Below, one piece after another: positions 12,001 to 21,388 of a DNA stretch of 64,000 bases (positions within the stretch are counted from its first letter, which is position 1; every line of letters starts with the position of its first letter). The stretch comes from Pegea sp. RAD2-039. Its lineage: Eukaryota; Chordata; Thaliacea; Salpida; Salpidae. The DNA is taken from positions 744,001 to 808,000 of the forward strand of contig JAQGEQ010000232.1 in assembly GCA_034620365.1 (NCBI GenBank), in the 5' to 3' direction. The notes under the pieces were generated by a model. It saw nothing but the letters and a program-made list of their open reading frames with translations, did not search any database and was not told where the DNA came from. The translations under genes and the position numbers were made by a program.

Positions 12001-14377
12001 CACTCGCAGATACCAGTGACATCAGTGATATGTTTGATGAACTTGACCAATCAGCAGCCAGTCCGCTGATGACGTCACAAAACACTCGTGGTGTCGATGT
12101 GCAGTCATGCGTTCAATTTCTTCTCGATCTTTTTGGTGAATGGATTCAAACCACTGCAGCTAACGGACTGGAACCACTAACTACTGGCGTCACCATGGCA
12201 ACCAGCGCGCGTCCCTTCCTCATCGAGTGTCTTCGTTCTCTCACTCTTATCTCAGACCTCTTTAACGAGAAGCGACAATTTGATTGGCTCTTTGTAACTC
12301 TTACATCACTTTACAAGTATGCCACCTCGTGTCCACTTCTCGTCTTCTTATATAATCTTCTTCAGCACGATCGCTAAAGATGAAGATGAGATTCTTCTTC
12401 AACATATCGTCTCTTCACTTTGTAAATCTTCTGCTGCTCTCGGCTTGGTGAGATTTCTTGAAATATGTTTTTGTGATTTCACTAAGATATCGATGATAGA
12501 AAGAAGAGATGTCTGAGTTGCTTCTTTCTGCTCTTGAGAAGTTGATCTCTGGTAAACTCGCATCTTCAAAGATCATGGCTCTTCACGGATGTCTTTATTG
12601 CTTGGAGTCTGAGAAGAATGTTGAAGATGTGGCGAGCTACATCAGTAACTTCCTCATCGTCACATTTCAATCTTTTTTAATGTGAGTCTTCATCCTCCTG
12701 ATCTTCATCCTTCTGATCTTCATTCTCCTGATCTTCATCCTCCTGATCTTCATCCTCCTGATCTTCATCCTTCTGATCTTCATCCTCCTGATCTTCATCC
12801 TTCTGATCTTCATCCTTCTGATCTTCATCCTCCTGATCTTCATCCTCCTGATCTTCATCCTCCTGATCTTCATCCTCCTGATCTTCATCCTCCTGATCTT
12901 CATCCTCCTGATCTTCATCCTCCTGATCTTCATCCTTCTGATCTTCATTCTCCTGATCTTCATCCTCCTGATCTTCATCCTCCTGATCTTCATCCTCCTG
13001 ATCTTCATCCTCCTGATCTTCATCCTCCTGATCTTCGTCCTTCTGATCTTCATCTTCCTGATATTCTTCCATCTCATCTTCTTCATCTTTATCCATCTGA
13101 TCCTGATCTTCATATTTCTTTCAGAGATCCTCCTCTTTTCGATGAAGAGTTCGTTGTCATGGCAACCAGTACATCTTTTACTCTCATCCAAGATCCTAGG
13201 AATCTGGTCACATCCAACTTTACTTCCATCACTATCCGAGTACTGATGACGTCACATCTTCACTGCCTCTGACGTCACATCTTTCACAGGCTTGTCTTCA
13301 TCTACTTGTGACGTCATCAGATCGACTTTATCACGTGATTATGAACGGCTTCGAGCGTCTCATCGTCAACTACTCACTCTCTAGCGCCAACTGTGAGATG
13401 ATCTTCAAATACGCGATCGATCACGCGCTTTCGGACCCTGTGACGTCACGATGTATCAGTGCTGTGTCAGTGATGATGACGTCAATGTATTGTGGTTAGT
13501 GCTCCTTGTCGCCACCTGGTGACGGTTTTAAACATTCTGTACATCTTCAGGACAAATGAGGACCTCTGAAAATGAAAAGGGGGACAGTGAACTTCTAGAC
13601 GTGGCAGAAACTCGTCTTTTAGCCATGGAACGTGTCTCTGTTCTCTTTGAAAGGTCCATTTTCGATTAGTTGAAATAGTCACGTGATCTTTGGATATTTC
13701 TTCAGAATCCGTAAAGGAAATAATCGAAAAGAAGCTTGTATCATCGGTAAAGTAATCGCGATGTCTCTACGCGATTTCATCTCAACCCAGGACCTTTTAA
13801 ACAAAGCTATTGCTGAATTTCTTTCCTCAGCTCAACCATTCCCAGATATTCTTGCTTATATCGTCTTCGAGGTCTTCCTTCATTTTGCTCCCTCTTCTTC
13901 TCACACTCTTCCATTTTAAGGTCTTTCAATCACTTCATAACAACGACGATTCTCATCTTGTTCGTGATTGGGTGCTACTGTCGCTAGGCAACGCTATTCA
14001 GCGAACACCACTGTCATCTGCTGTTTGGTACCTCACTAGTTTGTTTGCTAGTGCCTCTAACGACCATTTCATTGTCTCCTTGTAAGTCCTTGATATGATC
14101 TTCTTCAAATCTTATTGTAATCTTTTTCAGGGTTCCTAAAATCATAGCAAGTGAAAAATACTTTGGAAACGATTTTAATGATTGGATAATATTTTGTAGA
14201 TGTGCGGTTGACTTCTATACAAATCAATTGTCTGTTGAATTTGATCGTAAATCTTTCCAATCTGTATTTGCTGCTTGTGTGTCATCTTCATCTTATTGTG
14301 GAAGTGACACTCTTCCTTATAAGATGCTTCTTCGGTGGGTTAGTGAGATTGATGGAGTAGATGGAATCCTGCAATAA
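1..14377 (+). CDS. HTT: Huntingtin, nearly complete multi-exon gene (5' edge of window)
   Basis: Large HEAT-repeat scaffold protein (vesicle transport, spindle orientation, autophagy in other animals). Many short exons, read in order, follow human HTT: the N17-like [11 protein letters not shown] at 3-35; the next exons 134-243, 295-446 and 696-866; then [33 protein letters not shown] near 2330, [11 protein letters not shown] near 3000, [17 protein letters not shown] near 6260, [13 protein letters not shown] near 6660, VWKLGWDCQ near 10350, [16 protein letters not shown] near 10520, [15 protein letters not shown] near 12090, [12 protein letters not shown] near 13950 and [10 protein letters not shown] near 14255. 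Stop TAA is at 14375-14377, and an AATAAA lies near 14555. The first ATG is at 6-8, but the in-frame codon before it is also HTT-like (human KLMKAF), so the start may lie outside the window. No polyglutamine or polyproline follows the N17-like segment. Most introns are about 50-70 bp; several are swollen by tandem repeats. No clear frameshift was seen. Confidence 0.96.
3780..4215. repeat. Minisatellite in HTT intron (CTCTGGTCC-type units)
   Basis: Degenerate tandem array built from alternating CTCTGGTCCAC and CTCTGGGTCCC blocks joined by AACATG/AACACA linkers, giving a higher-order period of about 40 bp. It lies wholly within an HTT intron upstream of the exon near 4413. Confidence 0.85.
4817..4830. 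promoter_or_regulatory. Perfect palindromic RFX X-box in an HTT intron
   Basis: GTTGCCATGGCAAC is a full inverted-repeat X-box, the binding site known for RFX-family factors. It is intronic, so a regulatory role is inference. A related coding-sequence copy (GTTGTCATGGCAAC) occurs at 13153-13166 and a looser one near 10476. Confidence 0.45.
5423..6018. repeat. 15-bp minisatellite filling an HTT intron
   Basis: About 40 copies of a 15-bp pyrimidine-rich unit, ATCTTCCTGATCTTC, with some shortened units and one larger internal duplication (near 5745-5890). The array starts right after the donor (CAAG|GTTCTT) and runs to the acceptor (TTCACAG|CGAAAT), so nearly the whole intron is the array. Confidence 0.92.
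8119..8269. repeat. Intronic array of eleven CACGTG E-boxes, 14-bp period
   Basis: Eleven copies of CACGTG(A/G)CTACTAC-type 14-bp units in tandem, each carrying the palindromic E-box recognised by bHLH-leucine-zipper factors. The array lies between the HTT donor near 8100 and the acceptor CACTTTCAG near 8283. Confidence 0.9.
10793..11545. repeat. 22-bp minisatellite filling an HTT intron
   Basis: Roughly 33 copies of the 22-bp unit GATTGGTTGGTAGATGGTTG followed by CT, with rare one-base indels. The intron donor (CAG|GTAGGTGGTTG) and acceptor (GATTGGTTGCAG) both resemble the unit, as if the intron itself was amplified. A 202-codon open frame on the other strand is a by-product of the repeat. 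Confidence 0.93.
11738..11838. repeat. Short GATCTTCATCTT-type repeat in an HTT intron
   Basis: Imperfect 6/12/15-bp units of GATCTTCATCTT between the donor after the exon coding for NFGQ and the acceptor TTTTTAG near 11842. The motif is the same as in the arrays near 5.4-6.0 kb and 12.7-13.1 kb. Confidence 0.75.
12686..13118. repeat. Very regular 15-bp minisatellite filling an HTT intron
   Basis: About 28 copies of CTGATCTTCATCCTC. The array begins within 10 nt of the donor (TTTTTAAT|GTGAGT) and ends at the acceptor TTTCTTTCAG near 13122. Because 15 is divisible by three, long open frames appear on both strands here; they are not genes. Confidence 0.94.
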
Positions 14378-15384
14378 CTTCTTTAGTAGAACTTCTCTTT
14401 TTATCTTCTTTAGTTAGATCGAAGCTATTTGTGCTTAAAAAAAACTGAAACGCAGATAGTTTAAGTGGTCAACTGGAATTATGCGACAAAGTTGTTTAGC
14501 TACAAATATCAGAATATTTTATTTAGGTTTATTACTAATCGGACTGATTTATGAACAAATAAAATTGAAAAACTTTTTAATGAACATAATGTGAAAACTA
14601 AATTTAATTTTTAGTTAGTTGTTTGATGAGAAGTAGATTTTGTTACTTAAATCTAAATCAGTTTGAGTTCAATCTCCTTAAATTCAAAGAGCTTACTGAT
14701 CAGTTTTATCATCAGAAAGAACAATCTTATTTAGACTAATGATCGTCTTGTTGCACTTAAAACTAAAGGCCACCTCTAAAAATGTTCAAGAACTTGTGGT
14801 TTACAAACGCTATGAAGTAAATAATTAAAATTGATAACATTTAATATTTGATTTAATTTTTTAACTGTAGTCAAAGATAATTTTGCTTCTGAAGAGAAGC
14901 TATTTTTAAAGTTATTTTTAGCCTGATTCGAGTCACCACATGTATATTAGGATGTTTCGGCCTTAAATAAATATTAAAGATTAGGACAAGCGTATTTGGT
15001 GCTAACTCGTTGTTTTTATGAATCCATTATATGCTTTGCCTGCCTTGAAAGTAATTTATGATATGGATTTAGCAAACTTGATCAAATTTCTTACTGTCTT
15101 TAGATTTAGAGATTCTACCAAAAAAAATTATCAAGTTAATTTATCACGGAATGTAAAAGTGTTCAGCTTTTATTTAAACCAATAAGTTTCCTTATAAGTA
15201 AACACCGATTTGTTATTCGAAGGTGTTTTTAAGATGCGTAATTTTTTGTATCTTTTAGTAATAGTCAAAGTATTCTTATAAAAATGCTTCTTTAGTATTT
15301 AAGAAAAATTTTCATACAATCATTATTCTAAGGATTCAAATTTAAAACTCCTATTTCACTTACGAGTCTCTTTAAATATAAGAA
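14378..15384. other. HTT 3' UTR and AT-rich intergenic sequence
   Basis: Contains the HTT 3' end with AATAAA near 14555. The rest is low-complexity AT-rich sequence in which I see no coding or RNA signal. Confidence 0.5.
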
Positions 15385-15513
15385 ATGTCTAATGAGACTA
15401 TTTACATCTTTATCTTTTTTGCTACTATCGTCTCAGCTTCAATGGCGAAAAAGGCCAAGCCTCTAGTCTGTTTTTCAAAGCAAAACACAATGAAATGCGA
15501 AGGAAATATATGA
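15385..15513 (+). CDS. Possible small secreted peptide, 42 residues
   Basis: Unrecognised. ATG at 15385 opens a 42-codon frame whose first 20 or so residues (MSNETIYIFIFFATIVSAS) look like a signal peptide with a small-residue cleavage site. The predicted mature part is short and basic, with two cysteines (KPLVCFSKQNTMKCEGNI). TTTAAATATA lies just upstream (15371-15380). The end of the frame overlaps an imperfect direct repeat: GCAAAACACAATGAAATG near 15480 is echoed as GCAAGACACAGTGAAATG near 15514. It could also be the first exon of a larger or decayed gene. No family assignment. Confidence 0.3.
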   Translation: MSNETIYIFIFFATIVSASMAKKAKPLVCFSKQNTMKCEGNI

Positions 15514-16833
15514 GCAAGACACAGTGAAATGGAATATAAAAAGCCTTTAACGTTTCTTTCTTTTCTCTCTTCTAATTTTTTGCAAAGTGGATCGCCATTC
15601 GGAGCGATCCGCTGCGGTATCTTCCCTGTTGCTAGTATAGATGTTAAGCGATTTCATATCGCGCTTGCTAGTTTCTTTGAGATGTAGACAGAAACAGCCG
15701 ATATTGCGTTTGTCATTCGAAATATACAAAGTCAATATAAATCGACGGCGATACTAAAATCCCTATGAAAGAATAATTGTAAGTATTTATTCGACTGATA
15801 AATACTTAAATCAAGTATGTAATAAACTTAGAAAATTCAATCTATTCTTATTTATCCAGAATACAGCTTTTAACAGAAGAAGTAAATATAGTTTCAAGCA
15901 ATAAATCTATAATTCTTAATTTGATGTTTGTTTAGTTTAACTTTAGCACTATGTATTTCCTATTTTTGTTTCATGATCCTTTTTATTTTTTCATTTAATT
16001 TAAACATGATATCACTCGTAAAATAGTTAAAAATGAATAAATGAATCATAAAATTGAAGTGTTTGTTAAGAACGAGTTTTCTCAGTCAAACAATAGTTTT
16101 GAAATATAGAAAAAAACAATGGACTTAGTACTTATTTTTTAAAAAAATAATATTTTTTTAAGACCATTTTACACCACCAACCTAAGAACCGTATCAATAA
16201 ACGTCGCTCCACAATGATTGCGGTTTTGTCTATAGTAGTTTTATGAGAATTATTTAATATCTTTTAACTTTTGATGTAATTTATTAAATTGATGAATCAT
16301 TTTAAAAAGCTTTTGTTTTCTATTTTTTTCATTTTATGGACTTTGAAACATTTATATTATGAATTAAATATTTTCTTGTAGCCTATGAAATTAGTAAATT
16401 TGACTATAAGCAGTTAGAAATATTTAATCTTTTTCTTATTAATTGCAACTTTTTAAAAACTTAATTTATTTTTAAACCTCTTTTAAATTTATATTTTAAT
16501 TTAATCTTGTGCGAAATTTTTGGGACATTTTTTTGTAATTGTTTTACTGAGTCAGCTTTTTGTGATTTTTATATGGGTTATTGTTATATATTTCAATTTA
16601 CTCAAGCTTTTTAAAAGATAGCTGCTTCAGTAGCTTTTTTTCAAGTATTATTTAATTTACATTTTAATTAAAAAATTTACTTTCAACTTTATAAAAATTG
16701 TCTTTGAATCATTATTTTTGTAAATAATCCTTTTTTTCATCTTTATCTAATAGATAATACAAATTGCTAAAATTATCTATTTAGTTTTATTTGTTTTAAA
16801 AAATATTTTCTACAAAAACTTTTGTTTTCAAAA
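15514..16833. other. Intergenic, with a GC-richer island at 15545-15740
   Basis: The island at 15545-15740 has more GC and more complex sequence than its AT-rich surroundings. It has an open frame on the minus strand (basic, no recognisable motif) and may be a decayed gene or non-coding RNA. The rest, to 16833, is AT-rich with no signal seen. Confidence 0.3.
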
Positions 16834-18170
16834 ATGAATTCTATAGATCAAACAGAAGGTAATTTTCTAATTATTTTAGTTAAAAAATCAAAATTAAATA
16901 ACTTTTTTTCTAGATTTAAAAGCTTTTGAAAGAAGGGTTGTTGAGTGTATCAATTGTCTCCAACCTGTAACTTTCAGATGGAGAGGTAATTTTATTCCAT
17001 CATTTTTTATATATAAATATTTAGCATTTTTTCTATCCTTAAATTCTAAACTTTTTTATAGTTGTTCTAGTTGTTCTTTCTATTGCCACAACCGTCGGGG
17101 CGTGGTTATGGTTAATGGACCCTAAAACATCACGAGTAAGTCCAACTGAATCTTTTGAATTAAATCTCTTATGTCTCTACTTCTAGGAACCTTTCTTCTC
17201 ATCACTCTACACTCATCCCTTCTTTACCATCTGCTCTTTGATATTAATATTCCTGTTCTTCATTGGAATTCATAAAAGAGTCGTTGCACCGTCAATGTGA
17301 GTATTAATGAATAAAAACATTTCTCATTCACTAATAATTTATCTTCAGAATTGTTGGCCGGCTTCAAAGTGTTTTAGAAGATTACAATATGTCATGTGAC
17401 GAAGTAAGTTAATTAGATTTCTTTTTTAGATCCTTTTTTTCACAATTCTCAACTCCCCATATTTCATAAGATTAATTTTCATATTTTGTCCAATTGAAGC
17501 TACCTTATGATTGCTTTGGGCAAATCAAAGATTATGGAAGACAGATAATCTGTTGTAGAATCCAACATACGCCTATAAGGGTCTTTTAGGGGTTGTAGCG
17601 GAAAATGACATTTGGTTGCCATAGTCATGATTCTGTTTACAAGTGGCTCAGGGTATCAGTCGTCTTTACATGGAGATGACAGTAGCACCTGATAGAAGAT
17701 TTAAGTCTCTTAAATTAGTTTGATTTGATTTAAGCAAATTTAATTCGAATGAAATGAATTATGTGGGTTCTTTCTAGTCTATCTCTTTGTTATCACTCAT
17801 AATTCCAACTAACTTTTAGTGTAGATATCAAAACTCATGAATAATAGAATTTTATTCTGTTGATTAATGAAACAAAACCAAACATCCCAAAATATCCTGA
17901 AAAGGAACCCAGATCATATAAAGACCATTTTGTTCTTGGAGTATTCTCCAGACTTTTTGTTTACCCTTGTATCCAAGGTAACGGCAGCGGTGTTCCCATT
18001 GGGTCAGTCCAAATCATCTCTTGTCTTCACTCTTGTGTATATTCTCTAATAATAAAATAGTTTACCTAAAAAATTATAACTTTAAAAGTTTAATATGAGA
18101 CTAACTGATGATATTTTCAACTTTTTTGTAGACTGGGAGACTACTACTTCGACCTAGACCAGAAAACTAA
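16834..18170 (+). CDS. CNEP1R1: Nuclear envelope phosphatase regulatory subunit 1
   Basis: Regulatory subunit of the CTDNEP1 (Dullard) phosphatase, which dephosphorylates lipin at the nuclear envelope/ER and so affects membrane lipid synthesis. Six exons with GT-AG introns: 16834-16858, 16914-16985, 17062-17135, 17187-17296, 17349-17403 and 18132-18170. The protein is about 124 residues, the family's usual length. Matches to human are close: [16 protein letters not shown] at the N-terminus, GAWLWLMDP and [20 protein letters not shown] (two membrane segments), then [26 protein letters not shown] and a C-terminal LRPRPEN. The last intron (728 bp) is much longer than the others and includes GC-richer sequence of unknown origin at 17500-17690. 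AATAAA lies just after the stop, near 18175. Confidence 0.96.
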
Positions 18171-19139
18171 TTCAATAAATTTCTCTTAATTTATTTTGCC
18201 GAAAATGCAACCAACAAAACTAGTAAAGGCTTATTGAGCATTTGAAAAGTTTATGAAATTTAGATAGACAATCAAATATAGTATTATTTCCAATCTAAAA
18301 CTTGTTGTGCATTCTTATATTATCAAAATCTACATCAAATCCTTTTCATGACTTTTGTTGCTTTTAACCCCAACTCTAAAATTTGTTGAATTTTTTTTTG
18401 CAATAGACTTTGAACTTTAGAATTCATTTTAGTTTTTTTATGTTTCCGCCAAGTTTTTGAAATAAAAGATTTTAAATTATTTCTTTCATCTTGTTATGAA
18501 GTTAAAAAGCTTTTGATATTATTATAAACACCTCAAATAATTTTCCAATCAAAACACCTAAATTTTATTTTATTAATTTGTTGCTTCTCAATAGCGACAT
18601 AAAGACATGATTTCCAGAGTACTCCTGGGGTTTTAAATCTATTTCAAAACTTCATATTTAAAAAAAGTCACCAAAAAAGCATTTCATTTAGTCAATATGT
18701 ATTTAACATTTTTACAAACATTTATTTTGAGAGAAACAAATAAAAATTATTTAATTATCTTCGATCTCCAAGAAGATAAACAGATAGTTTCAACTAACAC
18801 ATACATTTTTTGTTTAATAATCAACTTAATTGTTGAAAATATTTAACTTTAAAATAAAAAATCTGTTGTTAAAATACTTGCTTAGAAATATAAAAACTAT
18901 TTTAAGATAAAACATTTCTTCAGTTTTTTTTTATAAATTTTTTCTAAATAAAAGTTTAATATTTATATTTATATTTAGAAAACTGAAGTTAAACATCCTA
19001 GTGAAAAGTTAGTGAAATAAGAGATTTGAAGCAAAGCTGGCCAAACAAAAATAAAAAGATTTTCTTATCTAACAAGAATATATTAAAAGAGTTAAAGAAT
19101 TTTTAAAAGGTGACTCAAAACTTGGGAAAAATGTAAACT
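18171..19139. other. AT-rich intergenic region
   Basis: Low-complexity AT-rich sequence after CNEP1R1. No gene, RNA or repeat structure recognised. Confidence 0.4.
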
Positions 19140-19770
19140 AAACCATAACTTAAGAAGACTATCGTCATTATATCAACAGCGAGAGACTAGGTGCCGTGGA
19201 TCTTTTAAAATGTTTTGGAATCATCGATTTATAGGAAAGTAGAGAAGAGATTAGCCATGACAAACAGAATCTTTCGTTGAATCCATAAAATAAGCTTCAA
19301 TTCGATTCTAAGTTCAAAACCGAGACAAAGATCACTCTTAGATCTTTCGTTTTAACCACTTTTCTTTACGGATCATAATCTTGGGTCTTATGAAGTCACC
19401 ACTTGCTCATCAACGCTACCTATGAAACATCCTCCACATCAAATATTGTAATTTTATCCCTAATGAAAGTGTACACTTGAGTTCAATGTTGCCAAACATC
19501 AAAATTACAACTTGGGTTGACTTTGTTAAGTCGACTCCAGAATGAACCCATTTAATCAAAGTTGTATTGCACAGCAAACACTCATCTAGCTGAAGAAATA
19601 GTTGCATCAACTTGCAGCGGATCGGGTAGTATAGCGAAGTACCATAAGCCACGCAGTATATCTTTCGGGTGCGAAGCCAGGGCTAACACTACAGATAAAA
19701 CAAAATAACTTAAGGAAAATAAGGGCCTCACATTAAATCTTAATCACACCTCTCTTCTTAACCAAATGAA
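19140..19770 (+). mobile_element. Degraded non-LTR retrotransposon (LINE) fragment
   Basis: Plus-strand reading in broken frames gives TKITLRSFVLTTFLYGS followed by SW, like the TK..L......LLYG.ETW block near the end of LINE reverse transcriptases. The segment is less AT-rich than its surroundings and has stops in every frame. Probably the same type of element as the relics near 38.2 and 55.2 kb. Element limits are approximate. Confidence 0.45.
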
Positions 19771-20915
19771 ACTGTAAAATGTTGCATAAGGGTACACTTT
19801 TCCTGTATGTTCTAATCGCTATCTTCGAGCCTAAAAGCGCATCCACTATATATAAAGATGATTACGGTTTAGAAAAAGTTGCAAACCTCTTGTAGTCTAT
19901 TCAATTTAGGTATTTTTTGAGCTTATGTTTATCTTATATAAATGTTGATCCGATTTATTTTAGATAAGAAAAAAAGTTTAAATTCACTATAATTTTATTC
20001 AAGATAATCTTATTTAAGATAAACCAGTTTAAATGATTATTCGAATTTCAATCATTAAGTAATTCAAACATTTTCATTGAAAAAAAATTATCAATGAGTA
20101 ATTTGATAGCATTTTATATAATTATATCAATTAAATAACTCTAAAACAAAATCAATTATAAAAATCTTTTTAAATGATTGCGCAACAATTTAAACAAAGT
20201 TCAATTTAGATCATTTGGCAAAAATGTTTTTTACACACAAGTGTTTGTTCAAACGTAAATTTTTTAGGTTCATTTAAGTTTTCGCTGAATGAAGTGGTTT
20301 ATACAAAGAAGTTTTTTGTTTTCTTTTTTAAGTTATGAATTCTAATTCTTTATTAAACTCACTTTTATTTTTTCTTACATACTATTTCCTTCTTAAACTT
20401 TTGTAATTATTTTTTCTTTATTATCATTTTACTTTTATTTCTGAAAGTTTAATTTAAAAGTAAATTGAAAAATCTTTTTTTTATAAAATGATTTGTAAAA
20501 ATTTGCCTTAGGTTTTTAAGAGTAACAGAAATTATTAATATTTTGTTTATTAGTTAATTATTTTTAAAATAATTTATTTTTTGAAAATTTTTTAATATGT
20601 TTTTTGAGTATTTTCTATAGAAATTTTTAAGTAATATTTTTTGTTTCTATCGATTTTTTAATTTTAATAATTTGTTTTCTATCTCAACTCAAATTTTACT
20701 TTTTATTTAAATTTTATAAAATTATGTGGTTATTTTTTATACTTTAAATATAAACAAGAAGTTATTAATGAAAAAAATATTAAAATTGTTTTATTGTTTT
20801 CCTTTATATGAAATCTAGTTAAGTTTTATGAATAATTTGTTGAAGAAAATATTTTTATTTAATTTTTAACACTTAAAGATTTTTCAAACTTAGTTTAATT
20901 TTTATTATTTTTATA
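19771..20915. other. AT-rich intergenic region
   Basis: Nothing recognisable until a 3' splice-site-like TTTTTATAG ending at 20916, which probably belongs to the downstream transcription unit. Confidence 0.4.
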
Positions 20916-20958
20916 GCAATTGAAAATTATTAAAGTCAAAATCTGCAATCATAAAAAA

Positions 20959-21294
20959 ATGACAACTCAATTTCCATCATTTAATCCTAGTAATGTTGAA
21001 CCTTCATGGTTTTACATCAGTGGAAGTCAAGATCCAGAAGAAGAATTGAATATCTTAGAAAAAGAATATGAGATGGCCTTGAATAAGATTATCAATAAAG
21101 ATATTGATGCTCCAATTATTGGTAAAAAGAAAGACCCAAGTTGTGTTGTATCTGAACCAGAGATTAATGGAGACACTGATGATAGTGATGATGATACCAC
21201 GGACTTCCATGATACCAATGATTTGAATAATGCTGCTCAGTTGGATTTTTTTGAGAGTGTTCCAGCCGATGACAATCGTTCTTGGCTAGTTTAA
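20959..21294 (+). CDS. Unrecognised short acidic protein upstream of Pelota
   Basis: 111-residue protein of unknown family. The N-terminal part (MTTQFPSFNPSNVEPSWFY) is followed by a predicted helical segment, PEEELNILEKEYEMALNKI, at about residues 24-42; then an acidic DDSDDDTTDFHD stretch and a C-terminal FFESVPADDNRSWLV. ATG at 20959 is preferred because it follows a 3' splice-site-like TTTTTATAG (ends 20916) by a plausible leader. The frame is open upstream but has no earlier ATG. It ends 94 nt before the Pelota start, on the same strand, with no AATAAA between, so the two may be co-transcribed. It may be an adaptor or regulatory protein, but nothing in the sequence shows this. Confidence 0.7.
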   Translation: MTTQFPSFNPSNVEPSWFYISGSQDPEEELNILEKEYEMALNKIINKDIDAPIIGKKKDPSCVVSEPEINGDTDDSDDDTTDFHDTNDLNNAAQLDFFESVPADDNRSWLV

Positions 21295-21365
21295 AACTGT
21301 TTTCTGTAAAAATATTTTCTTATATTTGTTTTATAGTCTGTATTTTTAACAATAACTTTGATTTG

Positions 21366-21374
21366 TTTTTACAG
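21366..21374 (+). promoter_or_regulatory. Strong 3' splice site just upstream of the Pelota ATG
   Basis: GTTTTTACAG ends at 21374, 14 nt before the Pelota ATG and within the 94-nt gap after the upstream gene. A weaker one (TTTTATAG) ends near 21336. Such sites between closely spaced same-strand genes are typical of spliced-leader operons; a 5' UTR cis-intron (donor GTAAAA near 21307) is the alternative. Confidence 0.5.
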
Positions 21375-21388
21375 TTAAGTTTCAAACA

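Noticed and set aside
12667-13272. Long frames on both strands with RRMKI, EDEDQ or HPPDL repeats
   Set aside because: The 15-bp array is divisible by three and therefore stays open in several frames. The plus-strand frame joins an HTT exon only by chance.
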